Source of the DNA: Sphingomonas sp.
Lineage (GTDB): Bacteria > Pseudomonadota > Alphaproteobacteria > Sphingomonadales > Sphingomonadaceae
DNA length: 64,000 nucleotides
Assembly (NCBI RefSeq): GCF_030145815.1
Contig: NZ_JAIXHL010000006.1
Span: 124,001-188,000, forward strand
Direction: 5' to 3'
Both the position numbers and the translations under genes were made by a program. The notes beneath the pieces were generated by a model, which made no database searches, was not told the origin of the DNA, and saw only the letters and a list, made by a program, of their open reading frames with translations. Below, piece by piece: positions 15,898 through 24,921 of the stretch (its first letter is position 1; each line of letters starts with the position of its first letter).

Positions 15898-18656
15898 CAG
15901 AAGGAAGTCCCTACGTTGAATGTGAAGAGCTTGGTGTCGTCACCCTTCTGGGTGAGGAAAGCATGGGCAAGGTCGAGCCGCAGCGGCCCGAACGGCGAGT
16001 TCCAGTTGACGCCGATGCCGACCGACAAACGCGGCTTGGGCGAATTGCCCAGGAAGTTCTCGATGAACGGATCGGTCGTGATGTTGTAGACCGAGTTCAC
16101 CGACGTGCCCGAGCACGCCCCGCCAAGAGTGGCCGAATAGCCGATCGAACAGGTCGTGAGCTGCCCCGGCGCCACCGAATCGGTCAGCGGCACCGCAAAC
16201 AGGGCGCGCCCTTCCGAATCGAACTGCGGCGTCTGGATCGGCAGCAGCGATGGCGAACCGTCCGCGTTGAACAGCAGATTGCCGGACCCATCGGTCGCCT
16301 GGGTAAAGTTCGCGGTCTTGTTCGGCTCGCGCACGCCCCAATTGGCGCCGGCCATGAAGAAGATCGACGGGCGAATGCCCATTTCACGCGCGCCCGCGCC
16401 CAGCGGGATCTCGAGCTCCAGCTTGCCGAGATAATAGGCCCGACCGCCGATCGCGTCGTCGAAGATCTGTTCTTCGTTGGTGATCAGCGCCTGGTTCCCC
16501 CCTGCGACGCTGCCGGTATAGCTGACGCGCTGGATGCGCGGGCCGACGCCGCGGATGTCGAACCCACGGAACTGCGGCTCGCCAAGGAAGAAGCGATCGG
16601 TGATGCGGACCGGATCGACGCCCGGAGCGGCGTCTTCAAGGCTGTGGATATAGCCACCCTCAAGCCCGGCGGAGAAGATGAACCCGCTGCCGATGTTCCA
16701 ATATTTGTCGGCGTCGAAACGACCGCGCAGATACTTTACGTCACCACCAAGACCCGCAAAATCGGTGCCCAGCACCAGCCGCTGGCCGCGCGTCGGGCGC
16801 AGACGGCTGTTCAGGCTGTCATAGATCAGCGACAGGCCGACGCTCGAAGTCCAGCGCTTACCCAGCGCCTCGCACAGATAGCGACCGGCCTTGAGCGGAT
16901 CGCACGCACCGTTGGTGAAGAACGTGCTCTCGTCCAGCGTCACCGAATCATGCGTCAGCGAATAACGGCCCGACAAGGTCCAATATTCGGTCAACGGCAC
17001 GCCCAGCACGACCTGACCGCCGGTTGACACCTGCTGATAGGTGGTGCGGCGGTCGGTGCCGAGATAGTTGAACGAGTTATAGTCGCGGCGGAAGATCGTA
17101 CCGCCCAGCGCAACGTTCTGATCGAACAGATAGGGCTCGGTGAAGCCCAGCTCGACCGACTTCGAATAGCTCGAATAATCGGCCGACAGGCGCAGATCCT
17201 GGCCCTTGCCGCGGAAGTTGCGCTGGCGGATCGAGCCCTGGAAGATGAACCGCTCAAGGCTCGAAAAGCCCGCCGACAGCGTCAGTTCGCCGGTCGATTT
17301 TTCCTCGACATTGGCGGTCAGGATGACGCGGTCGGGTGCCGATCCTTCCTTCTGCTCGATCTCGAACTTCTCGTTGAAATAGCCGAGCGAGTTGATGCGG
17401 TCCTGCGACCGCTTGACGAGGAAGGTGTTGAACGCGTCGCCCTCGGCCAGACGCATTTCGCGACGGATCACCTTGTCCTGCGTCTGGGTGTTGCCGGTGA
17501 TGTCGATCCGCTCGACATAGGTGCGGCGCGCTTCGGCGATGTTGAAGTTGATCGACATCGTCAACTTCTCGCGATCACGCTGGAAGTCGGGGCTGACATT
17601 GGCAAAGGCGTAACCGAATGCGCCGGCCGTTTCCGACAGCTGGTCGATCGTATCCTCGACCAGCTTGGCGTTGTACCAGTCGCCTTCCTTCATCGCGAGG
17701 CCCTTGGCGAGCGCCTCGTCGTCGAAGTCACGGATGTTGCTGTCGACCGAAACCTTGCCGAATTTGTAGCGCGGGCCTTCCTCGACCACATAGGTGATGA
17801 TGAAATCGCGCTTGTCCGGGGTCAGTTCCGCCACTGCCGAAACGACGCGGAAATCGGCATAGCCTTCGGTCAGATAGAATTGGCGCAGCTTCTGCTGGTC
17901 ATAGGCCAGACGGTCCTGATCATAGCTCGTGTTCGAGCTCATGATCGTGGTCAGGCGCGCCTGCTTGGTCGCCATCTCGCCGCGCAGCTTGCCGTCGCTG
18001 AACTGCTCGTTGCCGATGATGTTGATCTGGCGGACCTTCGATTTCGGCCCTTCGCGCACCTCGAACACGATATCGACGCGATTCTGGTCGAGGCTGACCA
18101 TCTTCGGCTCGACCGTCGCGGCAAAGCGGCCCTGACGGCGATACAGCTCGACGATCCGGGCGACGTCGGCGCGCACCGCCGTGCGGGTGAACATCTGGCG
18201 CGGGGCGAGCTTGATTTCCTTGACGATCTTGTCGTCCTTCAGGCGCTTGTTGCCCTCCAGGATGACGCGGTTGATCACCGGATTTTCACGCACGCGCAGC
18301 ACGATGTCGCCGCTCTCGACGCCCTCGATCGTGACGTCGGCGAGCAGCTCGCTCGCCAGCACGTCGCGGATCGCCTGATCGAGGCTCTCGGTCGTGTAGG
18401 TCTGCCCGACCCGCAGGCGGGTGTAGGACAGCACCGTCTCCGGCTCGAGCCGCTGCGTGCCCTCCACCCGCAGCGTGCGGATGGTGCGCGTCTCCGCCGC
18501 AACCGCCGGAGCGGGCTGCTGCGCTGCAGGTGCGGGCGCCGGGGCCGGAGCCTGCTGGGCCTGAGCGGCGGTGGCGAGCGCGAACCAGGTCGTGCCAGTC
18601 AGCAGGACCGCGGAGGCGCGCACGCCGAATTTCGTAACCTTGAGTGCCGTCACCAT
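15897..18656 (-). CDS. bamA: Outer membrane protein assembly factor BamA
   Basis: BamA is the essential outer-membrane insertase for beta-barrel proteins. The 919-residue product has a signal peptide ending at the Ala-rich TAAQAQQ site, then a Pro/Ala/Gln linker of about 25 residues and five POTRA repeats (recognisable starts such as IRTLRVEGTQRL, VNRVILEGNKRL, VRQINIIGNEQF, VERIDITGNTQ). A C-terminal 16-strand barrel ends in the terminal aromatic F. The conserved VRGF-type loop appears as QFRGFDIRGVGPR. The ATG at 18656 is chosen because it starts the signal peptide; ATGs further upstream lie in the rseP gap. It sits 71 bp after rseP, the usual order. Confidence 0.95.
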   Translation of the reverse strand: MVTALKVTKFGVRASAVLLTGTTWFALATAAQAQQAPAPAPAPAAQQPAPAVAAETRTIRTLRVEGTQRLEPETVLSYTRLRVGQTYTTESLDQAIRDVLASELLADVTIEGVESGDIVLRVRENPVINRVILEGNKRLKDDKIVKEIKLAPRQMFTRTAVRADVARIVELYRRQGRFAATVEPKMVSLDQNRVDIVFEVREGPKSKVRQINIIGNEQFSDGKLRGEMATKQARLTTIMSSNTSYDQDRLAYDQQKLRQFYLTEGYADFRVVSAVAELTPDKRDFIITYVVEEGPRYKFGKVSVDSNIRDFDDEALAKGLAMKEGDWYNAKLVEDTIDQLSETAGAFGYAFANVSPDFQRDREKLTMSINFNIAEARRTYVERIDITGNTQTQDKVIRREMRLAEGDAFNTFLVKRSQDRINSLGYFNEKFEIEQKEGSAPDRVILTANVEEKSTGELTLSAGFSSLERFIFQGSIRQRNFRGKGQDLRLSADYSSYSKSVELGFTEPYLFDQNVALGGTIFRRDYNSFNYLGTDRRTTYQQVSTGGQVVLGVPLTEYWTLSGRYSLTHDSVTLDESTFFTNGACDPLKAGRYLCEALGKRWTSSVGLSLIYDSLNSRLRPTRGQRLVLGTDFAGLGGDVKYLRGRFDADKYWNIGSGFIFSAGLEGGYIHSLEDAAPGVDPVRITDRFFLGEPQFRGFDIRGVGPRIQRVSYTGSVAGGNQALITNEEQIFDDAIGGRAYYLGKLELEIPLGAGAREMGIRPSIFFMAGANWGVREPNKTANFTQATDGSGNLLFNADGSPSLLPIQTPQFDSEGRALFAVPLTDSVAPGQLTTCSIGYSATLGGACSGTSVNSVYNITTDPFIENFLGNSPKPRLSVGIGVNWNSPFGPLRLDLAHAFLTQKGDDTKLFTFNVGTSF

Positions 18657-18727
18657 CCCACCCCAGTCGGATCCAAGAAATATTGGTCGGAAGCCTGCGT
18701 CCATTTGCACGCCCTGCCCCAACCGGT

Positions 18728-19864
18728 TCAGCCGATCAACCCGGCCAGGCTTTTCCACACGCCAAATGCGCCCAGATCGTTGAATGTCACCAGCAGCATC
18801 AATGCCAGTATCGCCATCATCCCGCCGCGAAACGCCCATTCCATCACCTCAGGCTCGACGGGCTTCCGGCGCACCGCTTCGACGGCATAGAACAGAAGAT
18901 GGCCGCCATCCAGCACCGGGACTGGCAACAGGTTGATGAATCCGAGATTAATCGAGATGAGCGCGGCCATGATGATGAACTGCTCGAAGCCGAGCGAGAG
19001 CATCTCCCCGGAAACCTTGGCGATTCGCAGCGGCCCGCCCAGTTCGCTGACCGGCACCCGGCCCATGATCAACTGACCCAGGCCATCGATCATCGTCCCG
19101 ACGAGAGACACGGTTCGGTTGAACCCGACGATCGGTGCCTGCCACAGCGAAACCGGCGTGCGCACGATCTCGTCGCTCGGCGCGATGCCCAGAACGCCGC
19201 GGCTCGTTTCGTTGCCGAAGCGGTCCTTTTCGACCCGCCGACCGATCACCGCCTCGGTGCTCGCCGGCTGTCCGTCGCGCACATAGTCGATCTGGACCTT
19301 CATCCCCGCACGCAGCGAGGTGAAGCGCATCATGTCCTCAAAGGTTTCGACCTCACGCCCGCCAATTGCGACGAACCGATCGCCGGGCTTCAGGCCAGCT
19401 GCCGCCGCGGGGGTGCCGGGCTGGATCGGCCCGGCCACCGCCGGCATCTTCGCCTCGCCATAGGCAAAGGCAAACGCGCCAAGAATCGCAATCGCCACGA
19501 TGAAATTCGTGATCGGCCCTGCCGCGACGACAATCGCGCGCTGCCACAGCGGCTTGGCCTGAAAGGTCTGCGCCCGCTCCGCCGCCGGCAACGCCAGCCA
19601 TTCGGGGCTGGGCTGCCCCGCCGGGTTCATGTCGCCGGCGAACTTGACATAGCCACCCAGTGGCAGCCACCCGAACTTCCACCGTGTCCCGCGCTTGTCG
19701 GCAAAGCCCGCGACCTCGCGTCCGAACCCGATCGAGAATGCCTCGGCCTTGATCCCGAAATAGCGACCGGCAGCGTAATGACCTAGCTCGTGCACGAACA
19801 CGAGCGGCCCGATGATCAGGATGAAGGCGATCAGGTAGAGGAAGAAACCGGGATTTTCGGTCAA
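18728..19864 (-). CDS. rseP: Site-2 intramembrane metalloprotease RseP
   Basis: RseP cleaves anti-sigma factors and signal-peptide remnants within the inner membrane. The 378-residue protein has the zinc site HELGH (His25, Glu26, His29) in the first helix, GFGREVAG, a central PDZ domain (GTPAAAAGLKPGDRFVAIGG), and the second zinc motif with the conserved LPVPVLDGGH in the C-terminal membrane part. It follows dxr with a 4-nt overlap and precedes bamA, the standard order. Confidence 0.95.
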   Translation of the reverse strand: MTENPGFFLYLIAFILIIGPLVFVHELGHYAAGRYFGIKAEAFSIGFGREVAGFADKRGTRWKFGWLPLGGYVKFAGDMNPAGQPSPEWLALPAAERAQTFQAKPLWQRAIVVAAGPITNFIVAIAILGAFAFAYGEAKMPAVAGPIQPGTPAAAAGLKPGDRFVAIGGREVETFEDMMRFTSLRAGMKVQIDYVRDGQPASTEAVIGRRVEKDRFGNETSRGVLGIAPSDEIVRTPVSLWQAPIVGFNRTVSLVGTMIDGLGQLIMGRVPVSELGGPLRIAKVSGEMLSLGFEQFIIMAALISINLGFINLLPVPVLDGGHLLFYAVEAVRRKPVEPEVMEWAFRGGMMAILALMLLVTFNDLGAFGVWKSLAGLIG

Positions 19865-21018
19865 GCGACGCAGTCCTTCACACGCTCACCCGCCAGTGTC
19901 CGCGCCTCCGCGTCGATCGCCAATACCTGATCGAGCGTGTCCGGCGCGGCCGGGTCGTAGCGATCGAGGGTATCCGAGACGATTGCGGCAATTTCAAGAA
20001 AGCCGATCCGCCGCGCGAGGAAAGCCGCGACCGCTACCTCGTTCGCCGCGTTCAGGATCGCCGGGCGCGCCCCGCCCGCCGCCAGCGCCTCCCGCGCCAG
20101 CTTCAGGCACGGGAAACGCTCATAATCCGGCGCCTCGAAATCCAGCCGCCCGATGGTGGCAAGATCAAGGCGCTGGCACGGAGTCTCCATCCGCCGCGGC
20201 CATGCCAGCGCATGCGCGATCGGCACCCGCATGTCGGGCGAGCCGAGTTGCGCCAGCACCGACCCGTCGACATATTCGACCATCGAATGGATCACCGACT
20301 GGCGATGGACGATCACGTCGAGCTGGTCGGGCGTCACCGGGAACAGGTGGAACGCTTCGATCAGTTCCAGCCCCTTGTTCATCATCGTCGCCGAATCGAC
20401 GCTGATCTTAGCACCCATCGACCAATTGGGGTGCGCGACGGCCTGTTCAGGCGTGATCGCACGCATTTCGTCCAGCGTGCGCTCGCGGAACGGCCCGCCA
20501 CTCGCGGTCAGGATGATGCGTGCGATGCGATCGGCATTCTGCGTCTCAAGACACTGAAACACCGCATTATGTTCGGAATCGACCGGCAGCAGCGTCGCGC
20601 CGGTCGCGGCGGCCGCCTGCATCATCACGTCGCCCGCCGACACCAGCGACTCCTTGTTCGCCAGCGCCACCGCTTGCCCGCCTTCCAGCGCCGCCAGCAC
20701 CGGTTTCAGCCCGGCCGTCCCGACGATCGCCGCCATCGTCCAGTCCGCACCCATCCGCGCCGCATCGCACACCGCATCGGGACCGGAGGCGACCGCGATC
20801 CCCGTTCCCGCCAGCGCCTCGGCCAGCGCCTGGTGACAGGTCGGATCGGCGACGACGGCCAGCTTCGCCGACACGCGTTTCGCCACCCCCGCCAGCTTGG
20901 CGACGTCGCAATTGGCGGTCAGCGCGACGACCTCGAACGCGGCGGGATCGCGCTCGATCAGGTCGAGCGTCGACGTGCCCACCGATCCGGTCGCACCCAA
21001 TATCGTTACGCGTTTCAT
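19861..21018 (-). CDS. dxr: 1-deoxy-D-xylulose 5-phosphate reductoisomerase
   Basis: Dxr converts DXP to methylerythritol phosphate with NADPH, the first committed step of the MEP isoprenoid pathway. The 385-residue protein begins MKRVTILGATGSVGTSTLDL (NADPH site) and contains LANKESLVSAG, PVDSEHNAVFQCL, LTASGGPFRE, NWSMGAKISVDSATMMNK (substrate and metal site) and HRQSVIHSMVEY. The start overlaps the cdsA stop by 1 nt; longer open frames upstream are shadow. It feeds uppS, encoded two genes upstream. Confidence 0.97.
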   Translation of the reverse strand: MKRVTILGATGSVGTSTLDLIERDPAAFEVVALTANCDVAKLAGVAKRVSAKLAVVADPTCHQALAEALAGTGIAVASGPDAVCDAARMGADWTMAAIVGTAGLKPVLAALEGGQAVALANKESLVSAGDVMMQAAAATGATLLPVDSEHNAVFQCLETQNADRIARIILTASGGPFRERTLDEMRAITPEQAVAHPNWSMGAKISVDSATMMNKGLELIEAFHLFPVTPDQLDVIVHRQSVIHSMVEYVDGSVLAQLGSPDMRVPIAHALAWPRRMETPCQRLDLATIGRLDFEAPDYERFPCLKLAREALAAGGARPAILNAANEVAVAAFLARRIGFLEIAAIVSDTLDRYDPAAPDTLDQVLAIDAEARTLAGERVKDCVA

Positions 21019-21800
21019 CAATATCCCTGAATCACGACCAGCAGCGCGGCGATCGGAGCGACCGGCACCAGCCCGTCGAGCCGGTCGAGCACACCGCCAT
21101 GCCCGGGCAAGACGGTCCCCGAATCCTTCACCCCCGCGCGCCGCTTGAGGTGACTTTCGTACAAATCCCCCGCCTGTGCCAGCACCGCCAGCACCGGCGT
21201 CGCCAGCACGAGCGTCAGCGGCAGGCCCCATAGCGTCAGCAGCAGCGCAAAGCCCGTCGCCGCGATCACCCCGCCGACCAACCCGGCCCAGGTCTTGTTC
21301 GGGCTCACTGTGGGCATCAGCTTCGGTCCGCCGATCGCGCGCCCGGCGAAATAGGCCCCGATATCGCACGCCCACACCAGGGCCATGGCCCAGAACGCCA
21401 GCAACAGCCCGCCGTCATGCCCGCGCAGATAGAGCAAGGCGAGAACCGGCAGCCCGACATAAATCGCCCCGGCTCCCAGCGGCCCGCTGCGCGTCACGAT
21501 CGCGAGGAAGAAGAACGCGGCAAAGATCAGCCCCAACGCCAGAAAGCTCGGTCCCGCCGCCCAGGGCGACATGATCGCCAGCGGCACCATCAGCGCATAT
21601 TGCGCCAGCTTGCGCTGCCCGGCATCCGCGCCGTGCAGCCCGCCCCATTCATGGATCATTGCCAGCGCGCCCAGCGTCACCAGCAGCCAGAATGCAAAGT
21701 CGCCGAACCACAAGGCCGCCGCCGCCACCGCGATCAGCGCGACCCCGACCACGGCACGCGTGCCCAGGTCGGCGTTCTTGCGGGGCGGAACCGGCGTCAC
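21018..21800 (-). CDS. cdsA: Phosphatidate cytidylyltransferase (CDP-diglyceride synthase)
   Basis: CdsA makes CDP-diacylglycerol from phosphatidic acid and CTP, the substrate of PgsA and PssA encoded elsewhere in the window. The 260-residue, multi-span protein has the C-terminal CdsA signature: CDIGAYFAGRAIGGPKLMP, SPNKTWAG, and GDLYESHLKRRAGVKDSG...PGHGGVLDRLD. The GTG at 21800 overlaps the uppS stop (GTGA), which fixes the start; the frame upstream of it runs antiparallel through uppS. Confidence 0.95.
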   Translation of the reverse strand: MTPVPPRKNADLGTRAVVGVALIAVAAAALWFGDFAFWLLVTLGALAMIHEWGGLHGADAGQRKLAQYALMVPLAIMSPWAAGPSFLALGLIFAAFFFLAIVTRSGPLGAGAIYVGLPVLALLYLRGHDGGLLLAFWAMALVWACDIGAYFAGRAIGGPKLMPTVSPNKTWAGLVGGVIAATGFALLLTLWGLPLTLVLATPVLAVLAQAGDLYESHLKRRAGVKDSGTVLPGHGGVLDRLDGLVPVAPIAALLVVIQGY

Positions 21801-22537
21801 AGCCCCCCGAACCGGCGCTGCCGCCGCCCGAACTGCGCAATCGCATCGGCCAGCGCAGCGCCATCGAAATCCGGCCACAAGGTTTCGACGAACAGCAGCT
21901 CGGCATAGGCCGCCTGCCACAGCAGGAAGTTGGACAGCCGTTGCTCGCCCGATGTGCGGATCAACAGGTCGAGCGGGGGCAGGTCATGCGTGGCCAGCGC
22001 GTCGCTGAACATCGCCTCGTCGATCGCCTCGGGAGCGACCTCGCCGGCCTTGGCCGCGCTGGCCAGCCGCCGCGCCGCCGCAACAATCTCGGCCTGCGCG
22101 CCGTAATTCAGCGCGATCACCAGCGTCGCCCCGGTGTTGACCGAGGTCCGCGCAATCGCCTCGTCGATCATCGCCACCAGATCGCCCGACAGCGCGTGAT
22201 AGTCGCCAATCACGCGCAACCGCACATTCTCGGCCACCAGATCCTTCAGTTCATTCTTCAGGAAATGGCGCAGCAACCCCATCAGGTCGCGTACTTCCTC
22301 CTCGGGACGCCGCCAATTTTCGGACGAAAAGGCGTAGAGGGTCAGCACCTCGACGCCCTGCTCGCGCGCCGCCTTCGACACGCGACGCACCGCCTCCACG
22401 CCCTGCTTGTGCCCGGCGATGCGCGGCAGCCGCCGGGACTTCGCCCAGCGACCATTGCCGTCCATGATGATGGCGACGTGGCGGGGGACGGCCCCGCCTT
22501 CCGGTCCAGCCGGAAGAGGCGCGGAGGCCGCGGTCAC
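21797..22537 (-). CDS. uppS: Isoprenyl transferase / undecaprenyl diphosphate synthase
   Basis: UppS builds the C55 lipid carrier used for peptidoglycan and polysaccharide export. The 246-residue product has the cis-prenyltransferase signature [14 protein letters not shown] with the catalytic Asp26, then [23 protein letters not shown], and the C-terminal [23 protein letters not shown]. It is between frr and cdsA with 4-nt overlaps at both ends. Confidence 0.97.
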   Translation of the reverse strand: MTAASAPLPAGPEGGAVPRHVAIIMDGNGRWAKSRRLPRIAGHKQGVEAVRRVSKAAREQGVEVLTLYAFSSENWRRPEEEVRDLMGLLRHFLKNELKDLVAENVRLRVIGDYHALSGDLVAMIDEAIARTSVNTGATLVIALNYGAQAEIVAAARRLASAAKAGEVAPEAIDEAMFSDALATHDLPPLDLLIRTSGEQRLSNFLLWQAAYAELLFVETLWPDFDGAALADAIAQFGRRQRRFGGL

Positions 22538-23091
22538 TTGCCGAGAATTTCCTTTTCCTTGGCACTCGCCGCCGCGTCGATCTCCGCGATCGTCGCGTCG
22601 GTCAGCTTCTGGACGTCGGCCTCATGCCGCTTGCGATCGTCCTCGCCAAACTCGCCCTTCTTCTCGTCGGTCTTCAGGCTGTCCATCCCGTCGCGGCGGA
22701 CATTGCGCACCGCGACGCGCGCGGCTTCGGCATATTTGCTGGCAAGCTTGGCCAGCTCCTTGCGGCGCTCTTCGGTCAAATCGGGGATCGGCAGGCGCAG
22801 ATTCTGCCCGTCGACGATCGGGTTTAGGCCCAGGCCGGCTGAGCGGATCGCCTTGTCGACCGGGCCGACATTCGACTTGTCCCACACCTGCACGCTCAGC
22901 ATGCGCGGTTCGGGCGCCGACACCGTCGCAACCTGATTGAGCGGCATGTGCGACCCGTAAACCTCGACCGTCACCGGCTCGAGCAAGGTGGTGCTGGCAC
23001 GCCCGGTGCGCAGCCCGCCCAGGTCATGCTTCAGCGATTCGACCGCGCCGTGCATCCGGCGCTCCAGATCGGCCTTGTCATATGCGGCCAT
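22534..23091 (-). CDS. frr: Ribosome recycling factor
   Basis: RRF splits post-termination ribosomes together with EF-G. The 185-residue length is exact for the family, with the motifs [47 protein letters not shown] and RRDGMDSLK. It lies 29 bp after pyrH and overlaps uppS by 4 nt. Confidence 0.97.
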   Translation of the reverse strand: MAAYDKADLERRMHGAVESLKHDLGGLRTGRASTTLLEPVTVEVYGSHMPLNQVATVSAPEPRMLSVQVWDKSNVGPVDKAIRSAGLGLNPIVDGQNLRLPIPDLTEERRKELAKLASKYAEAARVAVRNVRRDGMDSLKTDEKKGEFGEDDRKRHEADVQKLTDATIAEIDAAASAKEKEILGK

Positions 23092-23120
23092 AGCTCAGGT
23101 TCCTCTTATTCTGTCTTAAC

Positions 23121-23852
23121 TTAAGCGGATACGGGCGGGTTGCGGACGATGGTCGACGTACCTTCGCCGCGCAAGACCGCTTCCAAAGTGCCCTCGTCGC
23201 GGATGTTGAACACCACGATCGGAATGTCGTTGTCGCGGCACAATGCCACCGCAGTCGCGTCCATCACCTTGAGGTTGTCGACCAGCACGCGGTCGAAGGT
23301 CAGTTCCTCATAGCGGGTCGCGTCGGCGACCTTTTTCGGGTCGGCATTATACACGCCATCGACGCTGGTGCCCTTGAACAGCGCATCGCAATTCATCTCG
23401 GCGGCGCGCAGAGCGGCGGTGGTGTCCGTGGTGAAGAACGGCAGACCCGTGCCCGCGGCAAAGATCACCACACGGCCCTTCTCCATATGCCGCATCGCCT
23501 TGCGCCGGATATAGGGTTCGCTGACCGACGCCATCGGGATCGCCGACTGCACGCGGGTATCGACGCCCAGCCGCTCGAGCGTATTCTGCATCGCCAGCGC
23601 GTTCATGACCGTAGCGAGCATGCCCATATAATCGGCGCTCGCCCGCTCGAACCCCTGCGCGGCACCCGCAAGCCCGCGGAAGATATTCCCGCCCCCCACG
23701 ACCATGCAGATCTCATACCCCGCCTCGGTCGCCGCCTTCACCTCGCGCGCGACGCGCTCACAGGTGGCGGGATCGATGCCGAACTGCCCCTGCCCCATCA
23801 GCACTTCGCCGGAGAGTTTGAGGAGGATGCGTTTGAAGCGTGGCGCGGTCAT
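23121..23852 (-). CDS. pyrH: UMP kinase
   Basis: PyrH phosphorylates UMP to UDP and is the allosteric control point of pyrimidine nucleotide supply. The 243-residue amino-acid-kinase-fold protein has [39 protein letters not shown], and the C-terminal NGTDP-equivalent region [15 protein letters not shown]. It normally follows tsf directly; here a small lower-GC segment (about 24.0-24.86 kb) lies between them and pyrH has its own likely promoter at 23891-23919. Confidence 0.97.
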   Translation of the reverse strand: MTAPRFKRILLKLSGEVLMGQGQFGIDPATCERVAREVKAATEAGYEICMVVGGGNIFRGLAGAAQGFERASADYMGMLATVMNALAMQNTLERLGVDTRVQSAIPMASVSEPYIRRKAMRHMEKGRVVIFAAGTGLPFFTTDTTAALRAAEMNCDALFKGTSVDGVYNADPKKVADATRYEELTFDRVLVDNLKVMDATAVALCRDNDIPIVVFNIRDEGTLEAVLRGEGTSTIVRNPPVSA

Positions 23853-23890
23853 CTGGCCCTATTGTGTGTCGGGGGTTGGGAGCGGCGCGG

Positions 23891-23919
23891 ACCTTAGGCG
23901 CGGGCGCGTGCGAAGCCAA
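23891..23919 (-). promoter_or_regulatory. Candidate housekeeping promoter of pyrH
   Basis: On the minus strand TTGGCT (-35) and TAAGGT (-10) are separated by exactly 17 bp. The -10 box ends 38 bp before the pyrH ATG. Such TTG...TAAGGT promoters are common in alphaproteobacteria. Confidence 0.5.
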
Positions 23920-24028
23920 GCGGGGAAACCGGGGATGCGCGACTTGGCCGGGTAGGCGTACCTCGCAAGGTAGCGGCCCCATTCAAGGATCACGCAATGT
24001 CTGCAGTCTTAAGACTAACCGAGCCGCT

Positions 24029-24373
24029 CTATGTGGCGCCGAACCAATGTGAAGCCGCCTTCTTAACATCTTCTGGAATAGCTTGCCTTGAGCCATGGTC
24101 AGGCGAAGGCCCGATAATTCTGGAGTAAGTTAGATCATCGAAATCAAAATCGAACGTGTAGCATAAACCGTCTCTTGTGACGAACGTGCCTGTGACCGTA
24201 TCGTCACCGTCTGGAGTGACATCGACGAACATCACGTCGCCACGATCAAATCCAAAATGCTCCACATTTTTAAAGAGATACTTCGAATCGTTTTTGCCCG
24301 GATGATTCCAGAATATCGTTCCACCGCGAATCCGCTCGTTGAAGTCGATCAAGGTGGATATCGCGTCTCTCAT
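24029..24373 (-). CDS. Hypothetical protein in a lower-GC patch
   Basis: A 114-residue soluble protein rich in Asp, Phe and Gly. It includes IFWNHPGKNDSKYLFKNVE, GDVMFVDVTPDGDDTVTG and YTFDFDFDDLTYSRI, followed by a helical end KKAASHWFGAT. I do not recognise the family, see no signal peptide or membrane helix, and cannot assign a function. The codon use is visibly less GC-biased than in pyrH and tsf. It is divergent from the adjacent antitoxin gene (about 45 bp between the starts), so the two could share a control region. Its position beside a toxin-antitoxin pair and its composition suggest horizontal origin. Confidence 0.6.
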   Translation of the reverse strand: MRDAISTLIDFNERIRGGTIFWNHPGKNDSKYLFKNVEHFGFDRGDVMFVDVTPDGDDTVTGTFVTRDGLCYTFDFDFDDLTYSRIIGPSPDHGSRQAIPEDVKKAASHWFGAT

Positions 24374-24417
24374 TCCGGCCCCTCGCGTCGCCTTCGATGA
24401 GATGGTATATGGCGCGC

Positions 24418-24600
24418 ATGAACGCCGAACGCGAAATCTTCGAACGCCCCGATGAGGCGGAAGCCGATAGGCTTTCCGACGCAGAAGCTGACGCGGATAT
24501 CGCGGCAGGGCGCGTCGTGGATCATGAGGAAGTGGCCGCGTGGCTGGCGACGTGGGGAAAACCCGATGAGAAGCCAGCGCCGGAAGAATGGTTCAAATAG
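24418..24600 (+). CDS. ParD/CopG-like antitoxin
   Basis: A 60-residue acidic protein (MNAEREIFERPDEAEADRL) followed by ADIAAGRVVDHEEVAAWL and WGKPDEKPAPEEW. This pattern of an Asp/Glu-rich helix, GRVVxHEEVxxWLxxWG and a Pro/Glu tail is seen in small antitoxins paired with RelE/ParE toxins. In-frame ATGs at 24397 and 24409 are alternative starts. The downstream toxin ORF begins inside it (ATG at 24588, 13-nt overlap), the usual coupled arrangement. It should neutralise the toxin and autorepress the operon, but the toxin is frameshifted here. Confidence 0.7.
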   Translation: MNAEREIFERPDEAEADRLSDAEADADIAAGRVVDHEEVAAWLATWGKPDEKPAPEEWFK

Positions 24601-24859
24601 TCTGGACACAGCGCGCGCTTGTTCGCCTGCGCTTGATCCGGTCTATGTAGAGCAGTTTGATCCCACAGCCGCAGAGCTATTGGCCAGCCGACTAGTGGAC
24701 GCCGCGAACAGTCTCCGCGATTTTCCACATCGCGGACGGCCTGCCGAGCGAGGACGGCGCGAGCTGGCGACCGTTCCACCTTACGTCATTCGCTATCTGG
24801 TGAAGGGGCAGCGCGTCTTTATCAACGACATCAAGCACGGCCGCCAACGCCACGACTGA
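24588..24859 (+). pseudogene. RelE/ParE-family toxin, frameshifted
   Basis: The ATG at 24588 opens MVQIVWTQRALVRLRLIRS, a normal ParE start, then meets TAG at 24648. The rest of the toxin continues in the next frame from TAT at 24644 (YVEQFDPTAAELLASRL, then LRDFPHRGRP, LATVPPYVIRYLVKG, VFINDIKHGRQRHD), ending at 24859. Only two bases (24642-24643) stand where a codon is expected, so a single base has been lost. The repaired protein would be about 91 residues, normal for the family, with all typical motifs. A sequencing error is the main alternative; no slippery heptamer for programmed frameshifting is evident. Confidence 0.75.
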
Positions 24860-24864
24860 CCAGC

Positions 24865-24897
24865 AAAAAAGGGCGCGGCCATCGCTGCCCGCGCCCT
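24865..24897 (-). terminator. Terminator of tsf
   Basis: On the minus strand AGGGCGCGG pairs perfectly with CCGCGCCCT around a 10-nt loop, followed by TTTTT. It begins 25 nt after the tsf stop and effectively separates rpsB-tsf from pyrH transcription. Confidence 0.9.
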
Positions 24898-24921
24898 CCT
24901 TGTTCCGTAAGGATCGAACGA

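Noticed and set aside
24370-24609. 79-codon minus-strand ORF opposite the antitoxin
   Set aside because: It is antisense to the better-supported antitoxin and shows no family motif.
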